Assembly: GCA_964404825.1 (NCBI GenBank)
Contig: CAYOLQ010000004.1
Span: forward strand, 11,300-75,299
Length of the DNA: 64,000 nt
Direction: 5' to 3'
Origin: JACJXF01 sp964404825
GTDB taxonomy: Bacteria > Bacteroidota > Bacteroidia > Bacteroidales > GCA-2748055
Part shown: piece by piece, positions 42,359 through 50,355 of the stretch
Numbering within the stretch: position 1 is the stretch's first letter
How the letters are laid out: every line of letters starts with the position of its first letter
Made by a program: the position numbers and the translations under genes
Notes under the pieces: generated by a model
What the model saw: only the letters and a program-made list of their open reading frames with translations
What the model was told of the DNA's origin: nothing
Database searches by the model: none

Positions 42359-43390
42359 CTATAAACTCTCACTAATTCGTTTTGTTGATTCCCTGATTAC
42401 AAGGTCTGTCTTGAGTACTTCGGTTTGAGGTTTAAAGTTTTCGATACCTGTTTCAATCCTGTGCAGCAGTATTTTCGCGGCAGTTTGTCCCATCTGAAAA
42501 CCGTGTTGACTTACGGTTGACATAGGGGGATCGGTTACTGTTGATACAAGACCGTCGGTAAATCCGACAACTGAAACATCTTCGGGTACGCGCTTATTCA
42601 ATCGTTTAAGAACTTTAAGAACGCCTGCGGCAGTGAGGTCATTAACTGCAAAAATTGCGTCAGGAGGGTTGGCCAGAGCCATAACCTTTCCAGTGGTTTC
42701 TATCGCTTCGTTATGTGTATCGCATTTTATAATAAGTTCATCATCAATACAGATTCCGTTTTTTTCAAGAGCAGAAATATAGCCACGCTGCCTCAGGTAA
42801 CCTATCTTAAGGTGCTGAGGGGCAGCAAAATGAGCAATACGGCGGCAGCCGGTTTTTATTAGATACTCAACAGCCTCAAAGGCTCCTGTGAAGTCGTCAA
42901 CAACAACCTTATCGGTTTCCAGCTCATCGGTTACCCTGTCGAAAAGCACCAATGGAATTTCATTATCCATGAGCTCTTTAAAATGAGAGAATTTTGTGGT
43001 CGTTTTTGAGAGGGATACAAGTACTCCGTCGACCCGACTGGCGAGCAATGCCTGAACATTGAGCAGTTCACGATCATAGCTTTCATTCGACTGAAAGATC
43101 ATCACGTTATATCCGGCTTTAATAGCCTCTTCCTCAATGCCCGAGATTACGGATGAAAAGAAATGATGAACCATTTCGGGTACAATCACACCAATGATAT
43201 TTGTTTTTCGGCTTCTCAGGCTCAGGGCTACAGCGTTAGGTTTATATTTTAGTTTTTCAACCAGGTCCCTGACCTGAATTTTTGTCTGTGGACTTATATC
43301 CGGATGGTCTTTCAGTGCACGGGAAACCGTAGAGGGAGAGATTCCCAGCTCACGGGCGATATCTTTTATGGTTACGGGATGGGTTTTCAT
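42359..43390 (-). CDS. LacI family transcriptional regulator of the maltose/starch locus
   Basis: Encodes a 343-residue repressor. The N-terminal HTH is VTIKDIARELGISPSTVSRALKDHPDI (residues 6-32, core ISPSTVSRALKDH), followed by the hinge helix YKPNAVALSLRSRKTNIIG. The periplasmic-binding-like effector domain (65-340) carries the usual VDGVLVSLS, FDRVTDEL and AVNDLTAAGVL segments. Its neighbours are a maltose transporter and phosphorylase on one side and susCDE-amylase on the other. A shared 14-bp operator occurs before each arm. A sugar effector, likely maltose or a maltooligosaccharide, is inferred. Confidence 0.92.
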   Translation of the reverse strand: MKTHPVTIKDIARELGISPSTVSRALKDHPDISPQTKIQVRDLVEKLKYKPNAVALSLRSRKTNIIGVIVPEMVHHFFSSVISGIEEEAIKAGYNVMIFQSNESYDRELLNVQALLASRVDGVLVSLSKTTTKFSHFKELMDNEIPLVLFDRVTDELETDKVVVDDFTGAFEAVEYLIKTGCRRIAHFAAPQHLKIGYLRQRGYISALEKNGICIDDELIIKCDTHNEAIETTGKVMALANPPDAIFAVNDLTAAGVLKVLKRLNKRVPEDVSVVGFTDGLVSTVTDPPMSTVSQHGFQMGQTAAKILLHRIETGIENFKPQTEVLKTDLVIRESTKRISESL

Positions 43391-43438
43391 GGAGTTTTAG
43401 AGTAGATAAAGGTAGTTAATTTGGGATAGAAAAAGAAT

Positions 43439-43487
43439 AGGTGGTTTTGTAACGGGGTAACGGGGTAACGAGGTAACGGGGTTACGT
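43439..43487. repeat. Left terminal repeat and octamer array of element A
   Basis: AGGTGGTTTTG, then about five 8-bp units of the form GGGTAACG, with single changes (AGGTAACG, GGGTTACG). It can pair with the right array as RNA or as single-stranded DNA. Confidence 0.85.
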
Positions 43488-43574
43488 ACGAGGGACGGGG
43501 TTTTTAATTTTATTTTGATTTGCTGGCTGATTAATTAATCTCTTATGACATTAAGTGTAAAAGAAATATGAATT

Positions 43575-43937
43575 ATGACTTTTACTAAATGTCACGAGGA
43601 TCTTGAACTTTGGAAAACTTCCATCCTCCTTGTTAAAGAGATTTACATTGTTACAAAAGCTTTTCCCCAAGAAGAAAAATATGTCCTTGTATCACAGATG
43701 AGAAGATCAGCTATATCAATTCCTTCAAATATTGCTGAAGGAGCGGGCCGTAAATCTCAAAAAGAATTTATAAGATTCTTAAGTATTTCACTGGGTTCAT
43801 TAACTGAATTAGAAACGCAATTAATTATTTCTAAGGAACTTAACTATATTCAAGATATTGCAGACACCAGAATTAAGATTAAGAAAATAAGAATAATGAC
43901 ATCCTCCCTAATCAAAAAACTTTCAAGTTCATTATAA
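43575..43937 (+). CDS. Four-helix-bundle protein (S23/IVP family), element A
   Basis: Encodes 120 residues of the TIGR02436 family, related to the protein encoded inside intervening sequences of 23S rRNA genes and similar in fold to Avd of diversity-generating retroelements. The conserved core is MRRSAISIPSNIAEGAGRKS (residues 42-61), then KEFIRFLSISLGSLTELETQ. The first helix carries EDLELWKTSILLVKEIY. The family forms homo-oligomeric bundles with a basic surface that probably binds nucleic acid. Its gene is enclosed by complementary octamer arrays and lies alone. It is clearly paralogous to the protein at 53976. Confidence 0.9.
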   Translation: MTFTKCHEDLELWKTSILLVKEIYIVTKAFPQEEKYVLVSQMRRSAISIPSNIAEGAGRKSQKEFIRFLSISLGSLTELETQLIISKELNYIQDIADTRIKIKKIRIMTSSLIKKLSSSL

Positions 43938-43940
43938 TTC

Positions 43941-44066
43941 CGTCACCCCGTTACCTCGTTACTTCGTTACCCCGTTACTTTGTTACCCGTCACCCCGTTA
44001 CTTCGTTACCCCGTTACTTTGTTACCCGTCACCCCGTTACCCCGTCACCCAGTTTCAAAACCACCT
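43941..44066. repeat. Right octamer array and terminal repeat of element A
   Basis: About thirteen units CCGTTACC, CCGTCACC, TCGTTACT and similar, mostly 8 bp and sometimes 7, then CAAAACCACCT. It is the reverse complement in plan of the left array. Starting 4 bp after the ORF stop, it encloses the gene tightly. Confidence 0.85.
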
Positions 44067-44097
44067 GCTCCAAAACATATCCAAAAACCCCCCATTG

Positions 44098-44111
44098 CAA
44101 ACGATTGCGGA
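44098..44111. promoter_or_regulatory. LacI-type operator upstream of susC
   Basis: CAAACGATTGCGGA, identical to 42017-42030. Here it is preceded by G, making a longer symmetric core GCAAACGATTGC (44097-44108), and is followed by another CGATTGCG half-site. Confidence 0.62.
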
Positions 44112-44274
44112 GTCGATTGCGTGGATTTTTGGCCATTTCAGGCGGCGGTTGTGCATGCAAAAATAGCAGAATGTCATAATTTGCATACCGGTTTAAAAAA
44201 ACCATTTTTGAAATTTCGGGAAAGTTTCAGAGATCTATCAAATTGCTAATATTAACTCTTCAAAACCTAAAAAA

Positions 44275-47220
44275 ATGAAGCAACGTATTTGCCCATTGTG
44301 GAAAACGTTCCTTTTGTTTCTGATGTTCTTACCCTTTCAGCTCTTTGGGCAGGTAAATACCATTTCAGGATTAGTTACCGACAAAGAAAGTGGATTTCCT
44401 CTACCGGGTGTAACAATAATTATAAAGGGAAGTACCTCAGGTACAGTAACGGACATCGACGGAACTTATTCAATCAATGCATCATCTGATCAGACTCTTG
44501 TTTATTCATTTATCGGATATACTACAACAGAAATTCCGGTATTGGATAATCTGATTCTGAATGTCGCCTTAACCGAAGAAACACAATCTCTGGATGAGGT
44601 GATGGTAATTGGTTACGGAACACAAAAGAAAAGTGATAAAACCGGAGCGGTTGCTCAGGTTTCAGCAGATGAAATGACAGGCGGTGTAATAACCGATCCC
44701 ATGCAGGCTATTCAGGGACAGATTGCCGGTGTTATGATCACCAAAAAAGGAGGAGACCCAAATGCAGGATTTGCTGTTAAGATTCGCGGAGCTTCCGGAT
44801 TTGATTCCAATACACAACCTTTATATGTTGTTGATGGTGTTCCCGGAGTTGATCCCACGACAATCTCACCGGAAGACATTGAAACTTTTAACGTGTTGAA
44901 AGATGCCTCCTCAACGGCTATTTATGGATCTCAGGGTTCAAACGGGGTAATTCTGATTACCACCAAGTCGGGAGTATCGTCAAAAAACGTTTTACAACTG
45001 AACGTAAAAGTATCGGCAGAAACAGCTGCCAACAGACTCGATCTTCTTACAGCTGATGAAGTTCGCCAGTTTGCAAGCGATAACGGATTAGTATTTGTGG
45101 ATGGTAATGCCGACACTGACTGGCAGGATGCTATTTTCAGAACAGGTCTTTCAACCACATATAATATGAATTATTCAGGAGGGAACGAAAAAACCAATTA
45201 TTATGTTTCCGGAACACAATCGAACTGGACCGGAATTCTTGAAGGCACAGAGAAAGAAAGAAGTATTGGTAAAATTAATCTTACCCAGAAAGCTCTAAAT
45301 GATAAGCTGATTATTTCATCCAGCATCTCAGGAACTTTTGAAAAAAATGATTATGAGGATTATAATGGTTATGGATTAAAAGATATTCTATATCAGGCTT
45401 ATTCCAGAAACCCTACGGATCCTATTTACAATGCTGACGGCAGTTATTATCAGGTTAAGCGGGAGTTTAACTATGTCAATCCCCTTGCAACTATTAATGA
45501 AGTTCAGAATGTCAGGGATGCCAAAAGATTTTTTGGAAGCCTGAAGGCTGATCTTACCATTGCCAAAGGTCTTGTTGGAACCGTAAATCTGGGCTATACC
45601 CGCGATGATCATGAAAATCAGATCTTCGAGCCGCGCGAATCATGGGCATCAACAACCAGTGGTAAAGCTAAAAGATCGTATGACAATAAAAGCAAGAAAC
45701 TTTTAGAATCATATCTAACCTATAGTAAAACATACAGCAATATCCACAATCTGGATATGGTTGTCGGACACTCATGGCAGGAAACCAACAGTGACGGTTT
45801 TGGAGTAACCGCATTAAATGCAAATTCAGATTTTATGGGAGCTGATAATCTGGGTTCTCTGGTTCTGCTTGACCGGGACGGAACAACTTCATACAGGAAC
45901 ATGTCAAGGCTTATCGGGTTCTTCGGAAGAGCTCAATATAATTACGCAAGCAAATATTATGCAAGTGCTTCAATACGTCGCGACGGTTCAACTAAATTCG
46001 GAAAAAACAACCAGTGGGGCTGGTTTCCAACAGCTGCAGTAGGCTGGACGATTCACAGAGAGGCTTTTATGCAGGATCTGGATTTTATAAGCAACCTGAA
46101 ATTAAGAGCTTCTTATGGCGTTTCCGGAAATCAGGAAATTGGAGAATACCGGAGCAAGACAATTATTATTGCATCGGGAACAGCCACTGATCCGGAATCG
46201 GGAAGTACAGTTATCAATTTCCCGCCTGACTGGAACAGTAATCCGGATCTGAAATGGGAGCAGACAAAAGAGGTTAACATTGGTCTTGATTTTGGGATTA
46301 TTAATAACCGGATCAGTGGTACCCTGGAGCTGTATCAGAAAAAAACCAGCGACTTACTTGGTCAGTTTATTGTGCCTGTTCCGCCAAACGTTGCCAGAAT
46401 CAAATGGGGCAATGCCGGAAGCATGGAAAACAAAGGAGTTGAATTACTATTACAGGTGTTTGCTGTTGACCGGAATAATTTCAAGTGGAAAACCAATATC
46501 AATGCTGCACACAACCAGCAAACCATGCTGGATTTGGGTGGACGTGTTGCTGAAGGAGACGTAAGGAAGGAAGGATATATCAGCGGTCGTGGTCTGACCG
46601 GTTCATGGGTTCTGGGTATAATGGCCGGCGAAAGCCTTGGTTCATTTTATCTTCCTGTTTATACCGGTATGGTTGGTGGTAAAATGACGTATCGCTCCAA
46701 TTCAGGAGGATATACAGACATTATAGCAGACGCAAAAAGAGAAATTGTTGGCACCGCACTTCCGGACCTTGAACTGGGATGGTCCAATTATCTGACTTTT
46801 TACAAGCGCTGGAATCTTGACTTTTCATTCAGGGCAATGCTTGGGAATGAGGTTTATAATGCAACCAGGATGTTATTTGATTATCCCGGGGATTTCCCCA
46901 GTTTAAATAAACTTCCTGATGCAATCGACTGGTATAACCAGGGACGTAAAAGTCCGGCTCAGGAATCTGATTTATATATTGAAAACGCATCATTCCTCCG
47001 TCTCGATTACCTGGCACTGTCTTACAATGTAAATGCTGCAAGCATAAAATGGCTTAGCAACCTCAAATTCTCTGTTGCCGGGAACAACCTTTTTGTTCTC
47101 ACTAATTATTCAGGGATAGATCCTGAAACAAGTATAGACGGATTAAATTTTGGTATCGATCAATATAACACATATCCCAAAACAAGATCGATTACCTTTG
47201 GAATAAACGCAAGTTTTTAA
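44275..47220 (+). CDS. susC: SusC-like TonB-dependent outer-membrane transporter
   Basis: Encodes a 981-residue SusC/RagA family importer. A signal peptide covers residues 1-25 (LLFLMFLPFQLFGQ). A carboxypeptidase-like domain follows (about 28-110, ISGLVTDKESGFPLPGVTIIIKG... core GFPLPGVTIIIKG). The TonB box region has EVMVIGYGTQKKSDKTGAV, and the plug is about 115-235 with the family motif QPLYVVDGVPG. A 22-strand barrel ends in ITFGINASF. It forms the lidded transporter with SusD (12 bp downstream) and takes up oligosaccharides. The neighbouring amylase and SusE indicate starch or maltodextrin. Confidence 0.95.
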   Translation: MKQRICPLWKTFLLFLMFLPFQLFGQVNTISGLVTDKESGFPLPGVTIIIKGSTSGTVTDIDGTYSINASSDQTLVYSFIGYTTTEIPVLDNLILNVALTEETQSLDEVMVIGYGTQKKSDKTGAVAQVSADEMTGGVITDPMQAIQGQIAGVMITKKGGDPNAGFAVKIRGASGFDSNTQPLYVVDGVPGVDPTTISPEDIETFNVLKDASSTAIYGSQGSNGVILITTKSGVSSKNVLQLNVKVSAETAANRLDLLTADEVRQFASDNGLVFVDGNADTDWQDAIFRTGLSTTYNMNYSGGNEKTNYYVSGTQSNWTGILEGTEKERSIGKINLTQKALNDKLIISSSISGTFEKNDYEDYNGYGLKDILYQAYSRNPTDPIYNADGSYYQVKREFNYVNPLATINEVQNVRDAKRFFGSLKADLTIAKGLVGTVNLGYTRDDHENQIFEPRESWASTTSGKAKRSYDNKSKKLLESYLTYSKTYSNIHNLDMVVGHSWQETNSDGFGVTALNANSDFMGADNLGSLVLLDRDGTTSYRNMSRLIGFFGRAQYNYASKYYASASIRRDGSTKFGKNNQWGWFPTAAVGWTIHREAFMQDLDFISNLKLRASYGVSGNQEIGEYRSKTIIIASGTATDPESGSTVINFPPDWNSNPDLKWEQTKEVNIGLDFGIINNRISGTLELYQKKTSDLLGQFIVPVPPNVARIKWGNAGSMENKGVELLLQVFAVDRNNFKWKTNINAAHNQQTMLDLGGRVAEGDVRKEGYISGRGLTGSWVLGIMAGESLGSFYLPVYTGMVGGKMTYRSNSGGYTDIIADAKREIVGTALPDLELGWSNYLTFYKRWNLDFSFRAMLGNEVYNATRMLFDYPGDFPSLNKLPDAIDWYNQGRKSPAQESDLYIENASFLRLDYLALSYNVNAASIKWLSNLKFSVAGNNLFVLTNYSGIDPETSIDGLNFGIDQYNTYPKTRSITFGINASF

Positions 47221-47232
47221 AATTTTAGAGCT

Positions 47233-48723
47233 ATGAAGAAAGTAATATATATATTTTCCTTTTTACTGATAGGCAGTATGTCTTGTACAGATCTTACAGA
47301 AGATTTGTACGATAAGATACCTGCTGATTTGTATCCGGAAAACGATCTGCAGCTTGCAACTCTTGCTGTACCCGGCTATGCTGCATTCAGGCCACTCGTT
47401 GATGACGAGGGCTGGTGGTACCTTGCTCAGGAAATAACCTCAGATGAATTATGCGCACCAACCCGTGATGCCGACTGGGACGATGGTGGGAAATGGAGGG
47501 TAATGCATCAGCATGCCTGGAGTAATGATGTTGAGGGTGTAAACAATATGTGGGGAAGGCTTTACGAAGCTACAACGACCTGCAACATAAAATCCGATTT
47601 CTTAAAAGCATTACCTCCGAGCGATGATATTGCTAAAAAAATCGCTGAACTTGATGTATTGCGGTCCATGTATTATTATCTGCTTATCGATAACTTTGGC
47701 GATGTTCCATACCTTACAACCACTATTGATGTTCCTGAAAAACCCTTCCGTCAGCACCGGGGCGCCATCTGGGACAGTATTGTAAGTACTCTGGAATCAT
47801 CCCTCCCTAAGTTACAAAATGTGGATAAAAAGTACCTTGCAACACGATCGCTGGCATTCAGCCTTCTTGCAAAACTTTACCTCAATGCTGAAATTTATAC
47901 TGGCACCCCGCAATGGGAGAAGGCCGGCGCATATTGCGATAGTGTTATTAACACCGGGTTTTATTCATTTGATCCGGATCCGCAGGGACCTTTTGTTACA
48001 GACAATGAAACCAATCCTGAAATTATCTTTTCTATTCCTTATGATGAAAATGAATTCAAAGGATTTAGGATTCATATGCGGAGCCTTCATTATCAGAGTA
48101 ATCTCACCTTCGATATGCCGGTTGGCCCGTGGAATGGATTTGCAACACTCGAAAGCCACTATAACTCATACGAGAATGGCGATATCAGAAAGGAAAAATT
48201 CTTCCTCGCAGGTGCACAGAAAGATTCCAAAGGTGCGGTTATTCTGGATGCCGTTGCAGCGGTTCCCCTTTTCTTTTCACCCGTTATTCCTGCACTTCGA
48301 ATGGACGCAACTTTTACAACTGCACAAATCAGAATGTCAGGGGTCAGACCTTTTAAATATGTTGTTAAAAAGGGAGCAATTGAAAACTTAAGTAACGATT
48401 TCGTTGTTTTCCGCATTACCGACATATATTTAATGAAAGCTGAAGCCGAAATCAGAATGGGCAGAAACGGAGACGATTGGATCAATCCGATTCGGGAAAG
48501 GGCCGAAGTTTCTGATTTTACAAATGCTACCCTTACGCAGCTTTTAGCAGAGAGAGGCCGTGAATTATTCATGGAAGGCCACCGTCGTCAGGATCTTATC
48601 CGTTTTGGTGAATTTGGAAAAGCATGGTGGGAAAAACCCGTATCCGATGCAAGCAGAGAAACCTTCCCGATTCCAAAATGGGCAACTGATGCAAATGAGA
48701 ATTTATTAAGTGATCCTCAGTAA
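47233..48723 (+). CDS. susD: SusD-like surface glycan-binding lipoprotein
   Basis: Encodes a 496-residue RagB/SusD family lipoprotein with lipobox GSMSCTD (Cys18). Typical features are the N-terminal helix bundle with DLTEDLYDKIPADLYPEND, the TPR-like core (LAKLYLNAEIYTGTPQWEKA) and C-terminal RGRELFMEGHRRQDLIRFG. It binds glycan at the surface and lids the SusC channel. The gene follows susC by 12 bp and precedes the SusE-like gene by 45 bp. Confidence 0.94.
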   Translation: MKKVIYIFSFLLIGSMSCTDLTEDLYDKIPADLYPENDLQLATLAVPGYAAFRPLVDDEGWWYLAQEITSDELCAPTRDADWDDGGKWRVMHQHAWSNDVEGVNNMWGRLYEATTTCNIKSDFLKALPPSDDIAKKIAELDVLRSMYYYLLIDNFGDVPYLTTTIDVPEKPFRQHRGAIWDSIVSTLESSLPKLQNVDKKYLATRSLAFSLLAKLYLNAEIYTGTPQWEKAGAYCDSVINTGFYSFDPDPQGPFVTDNETNPEIIFSIPYDENEFKGFRIHMRSLHYQSNLTFDMPVGPWNGFATLESHYNSYENGDIRKEKFFLAGAQKDSKGAVILDAVAAVPLFFSPVIPALRMDATFTTAQIRMSGVRPFKYVVKKGAIENLSNDFVVFRITDIYLMKAEAEIRMGRNGDDWINPIRERAEVSDFTNATLTQLLAERGRELFMEGHRRQDLIRFGEFGKAWWEKPVSDASRETFPIPKWATDANENLLSDPQ

Positions 48724-48768
48724 TATAAATAAACCGAACAATTATTTTTAACAAAAAACCAAAATCCT

Positions 48769-50232
48769 ATGAAAGTTAAATTTTTTAGATCAACTCTGAA
48801 ATTCGCAATTATGGCATTTGTGGCAAGTATTGCCCTTGTTGCCTGCGATCCAAAAGAAGATGAACCTAATGAACCTATCGTCCTCGATGGTATCTATATT
48901 AAAACAGCATCTGCTACACTTGCTGATCTGGATACTAAAGTGAGACTTGCCGTAACAAAAAATGAAGTACTACAGGAAGACAGAGCGGCACTTGTTGAAA
49001 TTTATATGGCCGTTGAAGCATCCAATGGTTTCAGTCTTTATGAAGTTGCCGGTTCAGCTAAGAAGACTTATGGTCCTGCTGCTGATTTTGCTATGGTAGA
49101 AACCGCAAACCTCGATGTTGAAGAACCAAAAGAGGGATTGTGGAAAGGTAGTTATGAAGAATCAACTACCCTCTTTACTGTTCCTGAAGACGGATTGTAT
49201 CACATTGTAATTGACACCGAATTGAAAAAAGTGGCTATTGCAAGGGTTATCTGGGGTCTTATTGGTGGCGCAACTCCCGGTGGCTGGAGCGACAATACTC
49301 CAATGACAGCTACTTTCAACACTACCAAAATGGATTTTATTGTTGAGGATGTAACCATGCTCGAAAATGAATACAAATTCCGTTATTCAAATGGCTGGAA
49401 AATCGTTCTTGATACCGAACTTGATTTAGGCGGTGGTAAAAAAGGTGTAAAAGTTAACACCAACTTTGGTGGAGCTCTTACTGCACTGGTACCCGGTGGA
49501 GCAAATATTGCAAATGCTGAGTACGCTGTTTATAAATTCACCATGACATGGGAATTAGGTGTTGGTACAAAAGTTGTTGCATTGAAAACCGGCGAAGCCG
49601 AACCGCTTCCTGAATATCCTGAAAACCTTTATATGATCGGTGCTTCAATTGGTGGTTGGGATTGGGCATCTATTAATATTCCTATGATTCCTGTTCATTC
49701 ACATCCGAATGCATTCTGGAGAATTGTATATATCGACGCAGCAGCTGCTGACCCCGGTATTAAATTTGCTCCCGGAAGAGAGTGGGTAGGTGACTTTGGT
49801 GTTGCTGATAACTCAAATCCAGGTGTAAAAGATTACCTCAAAGGTACCAACAACCTTATGCCTCCTGCAGAATCAGGTTATTATATGGTATGGATTGACC
49901 TCGAAAGGGATTCAATTTCTGTTGCACAGGCAGAAGTTTACCTTATTGGTACAGCAGCCGGATCATGGGATGCAGCACTTCCAGCAAACAAATTTACTGT
50001 TGACAATGCAAATAGTGTCCTTACCATTACCAAGGACCTGGTTGCAGACAACCTGAGAATGCATGCATGGCACAAATGGCATTATGACTGGTGGCAGCAT
50101 GAATTCAATATTCTCGGTGGTAACATTGAATACCGCGGAACAGGTGGTGATCAGGCAGCAGTTCCTGTATCAGCCGGAACAGCTACTATCAGCCTTAACT
50201 TTAAAGCAGGTACAGGCACTATTGTTCAGTAA
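48769..50232 (+). CDS. SusE/SusF-like outer-membrane starch-binding lipoprotein
   Basis: Encodes a 487-residue lipoprotein (lipobox ALVACD, Cys25 or so). After an N-terminal Ig-like domain there are three repeated beta-sandwich modules with the SusE/F plan, seen in PENLYMIGASIGGWDWASINIPM and AEVYLIGTAAGSWDAALPANKF (a [YL]-IG-x-A-x-GGW pattern). SusE and SusF bind starch at the cell surface next to SusCD. Aromatic-rich loops support carbohydrate binding. It is the third gene of the susC operon. Confidence 0.9.
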   Translation: MKVKFFRSTLKFAIMAFVASIALVACDPKEDEPNEPIVLDGIYIKTASATLADLDTKVRLAVTKNEVLQEDRAALVEIYMAVEASNGFSLYEVAGSAKKTYGPAADFAMVETANLDVEEPKEGLWKGSYEESTTLFTVPEDGLYHIVIDTELKKVAIARVIWGLIGGATPGGWSDNTPMTATFNTTKMDFIVEDVTMLENEYKFRYSNGWKIVLDTELDLGGGKKGVKVNTNFGGALTALVPGGANIANAEYAVYKFTMTWELGVGTKVVALKTGEAEPLPEYPENLYMIGASIGGWDWASINIPMIPVHSHPNAFWRIVYIDAAAADPGIKFAPGREWVGDFGVADNSNPGVKDYLKGTNNLMPPAESGYYMVWIDLERDSISVAQAEVYLIGTAAGSWDAALPANKFTVDNANSVLTITKDLVADNLRMHAWHKWHYDWWQHEFNILGGNIEYRGTGGDQAAVPVSAGTATISLNFKAGTGTIVQ

Positions 50233-50241
50233 TTCATGTCA

Positions 50242-50256
50242 TCTGCCTGAGGCAGA
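50242..50256 (+). terminator. Short hairpin after the SusE-like gene
   Basis: TCTGCC (50242-50247) and GGCAGA (50251-50256) form a 6-bp stem with a 3-nt loop. CTGATTTT follows, a weak U-tract. It is a possible attenuating terminator. Confidence 0.4.
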
Positions 50257-50274
50257 CTGATTTTATAAACTTTT

Positions 50275-50333
50275 AACCGCGAAGCGCGCAGGGTAATTTT
50301 CACTCAGCGAGCTTTGCGGTTACTGTTTTTTTT
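50275..50333 (+). terminator. Rho-independent terminator between susE and the amylase gene
   Basis: AACCGCGAAGC (50275-50285) pairs with GCTTTGCGGTT (50311-50321) with one mismatch. A T-rich run follows at 50325-50333. It precedes the amylase ATG (50356), so the amylase may be partly uncoupled from susCDE or read through. Confidence 0.6.
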
Positions 50334-50355
50334 AATGATTTTTATACCATTGGTT

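Larger units (their letters stand above)
43439..44066 (+). mobile_element. Putative S23/four-helix-bundle element A with terminal inverted repeats
   Basis: The element is bounded by perfect 11-bp inverted repeats AGGTGGTTTTG (43439-43449) and CAAAACCACCT (44056-44066). Inside are a left array of 8-bp units GGGTAACG (about 43449-43487), one ORF (43575-43937) and a right array of complementary units CCGTTACC (43941-44050). It separates the LacI gene from the susC promoter region. The classification as mobile is inference from the boundaries and from a second related element at 53742. No transposase is encoded. Confidence 0.6.
43938..44274. other. Right arm of element A and susC upstream region
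   Basis: 43941-44066 is the repeat arm. 44067-44274 is the susC leader region. It holds the operator at 44098-44111, with a second half-site CGATTGCG at 44114-44121. A small hairpin GGTTT/AAACC lies near 44190. No clean -33/-7 promoter pair was found; the closest is ATAATTTG near 44179. Confidence 0.5.

Noticed and set aside
43449..44050. CRISPR-like repeat array
   Set aside because: Units are 7-8 bp with no unique spacers and the two sides are inverted around a gene. A CRISPR array would have 25-40 bp repeats with spacers in one direction.
43980..44249. ORF of 89 codons beginning MLPVTPLLRYPVT
   Set aside because: Its first third is translation of the CCGTTACC array and the rest lies over the operator and susC leader; no family resemblance.
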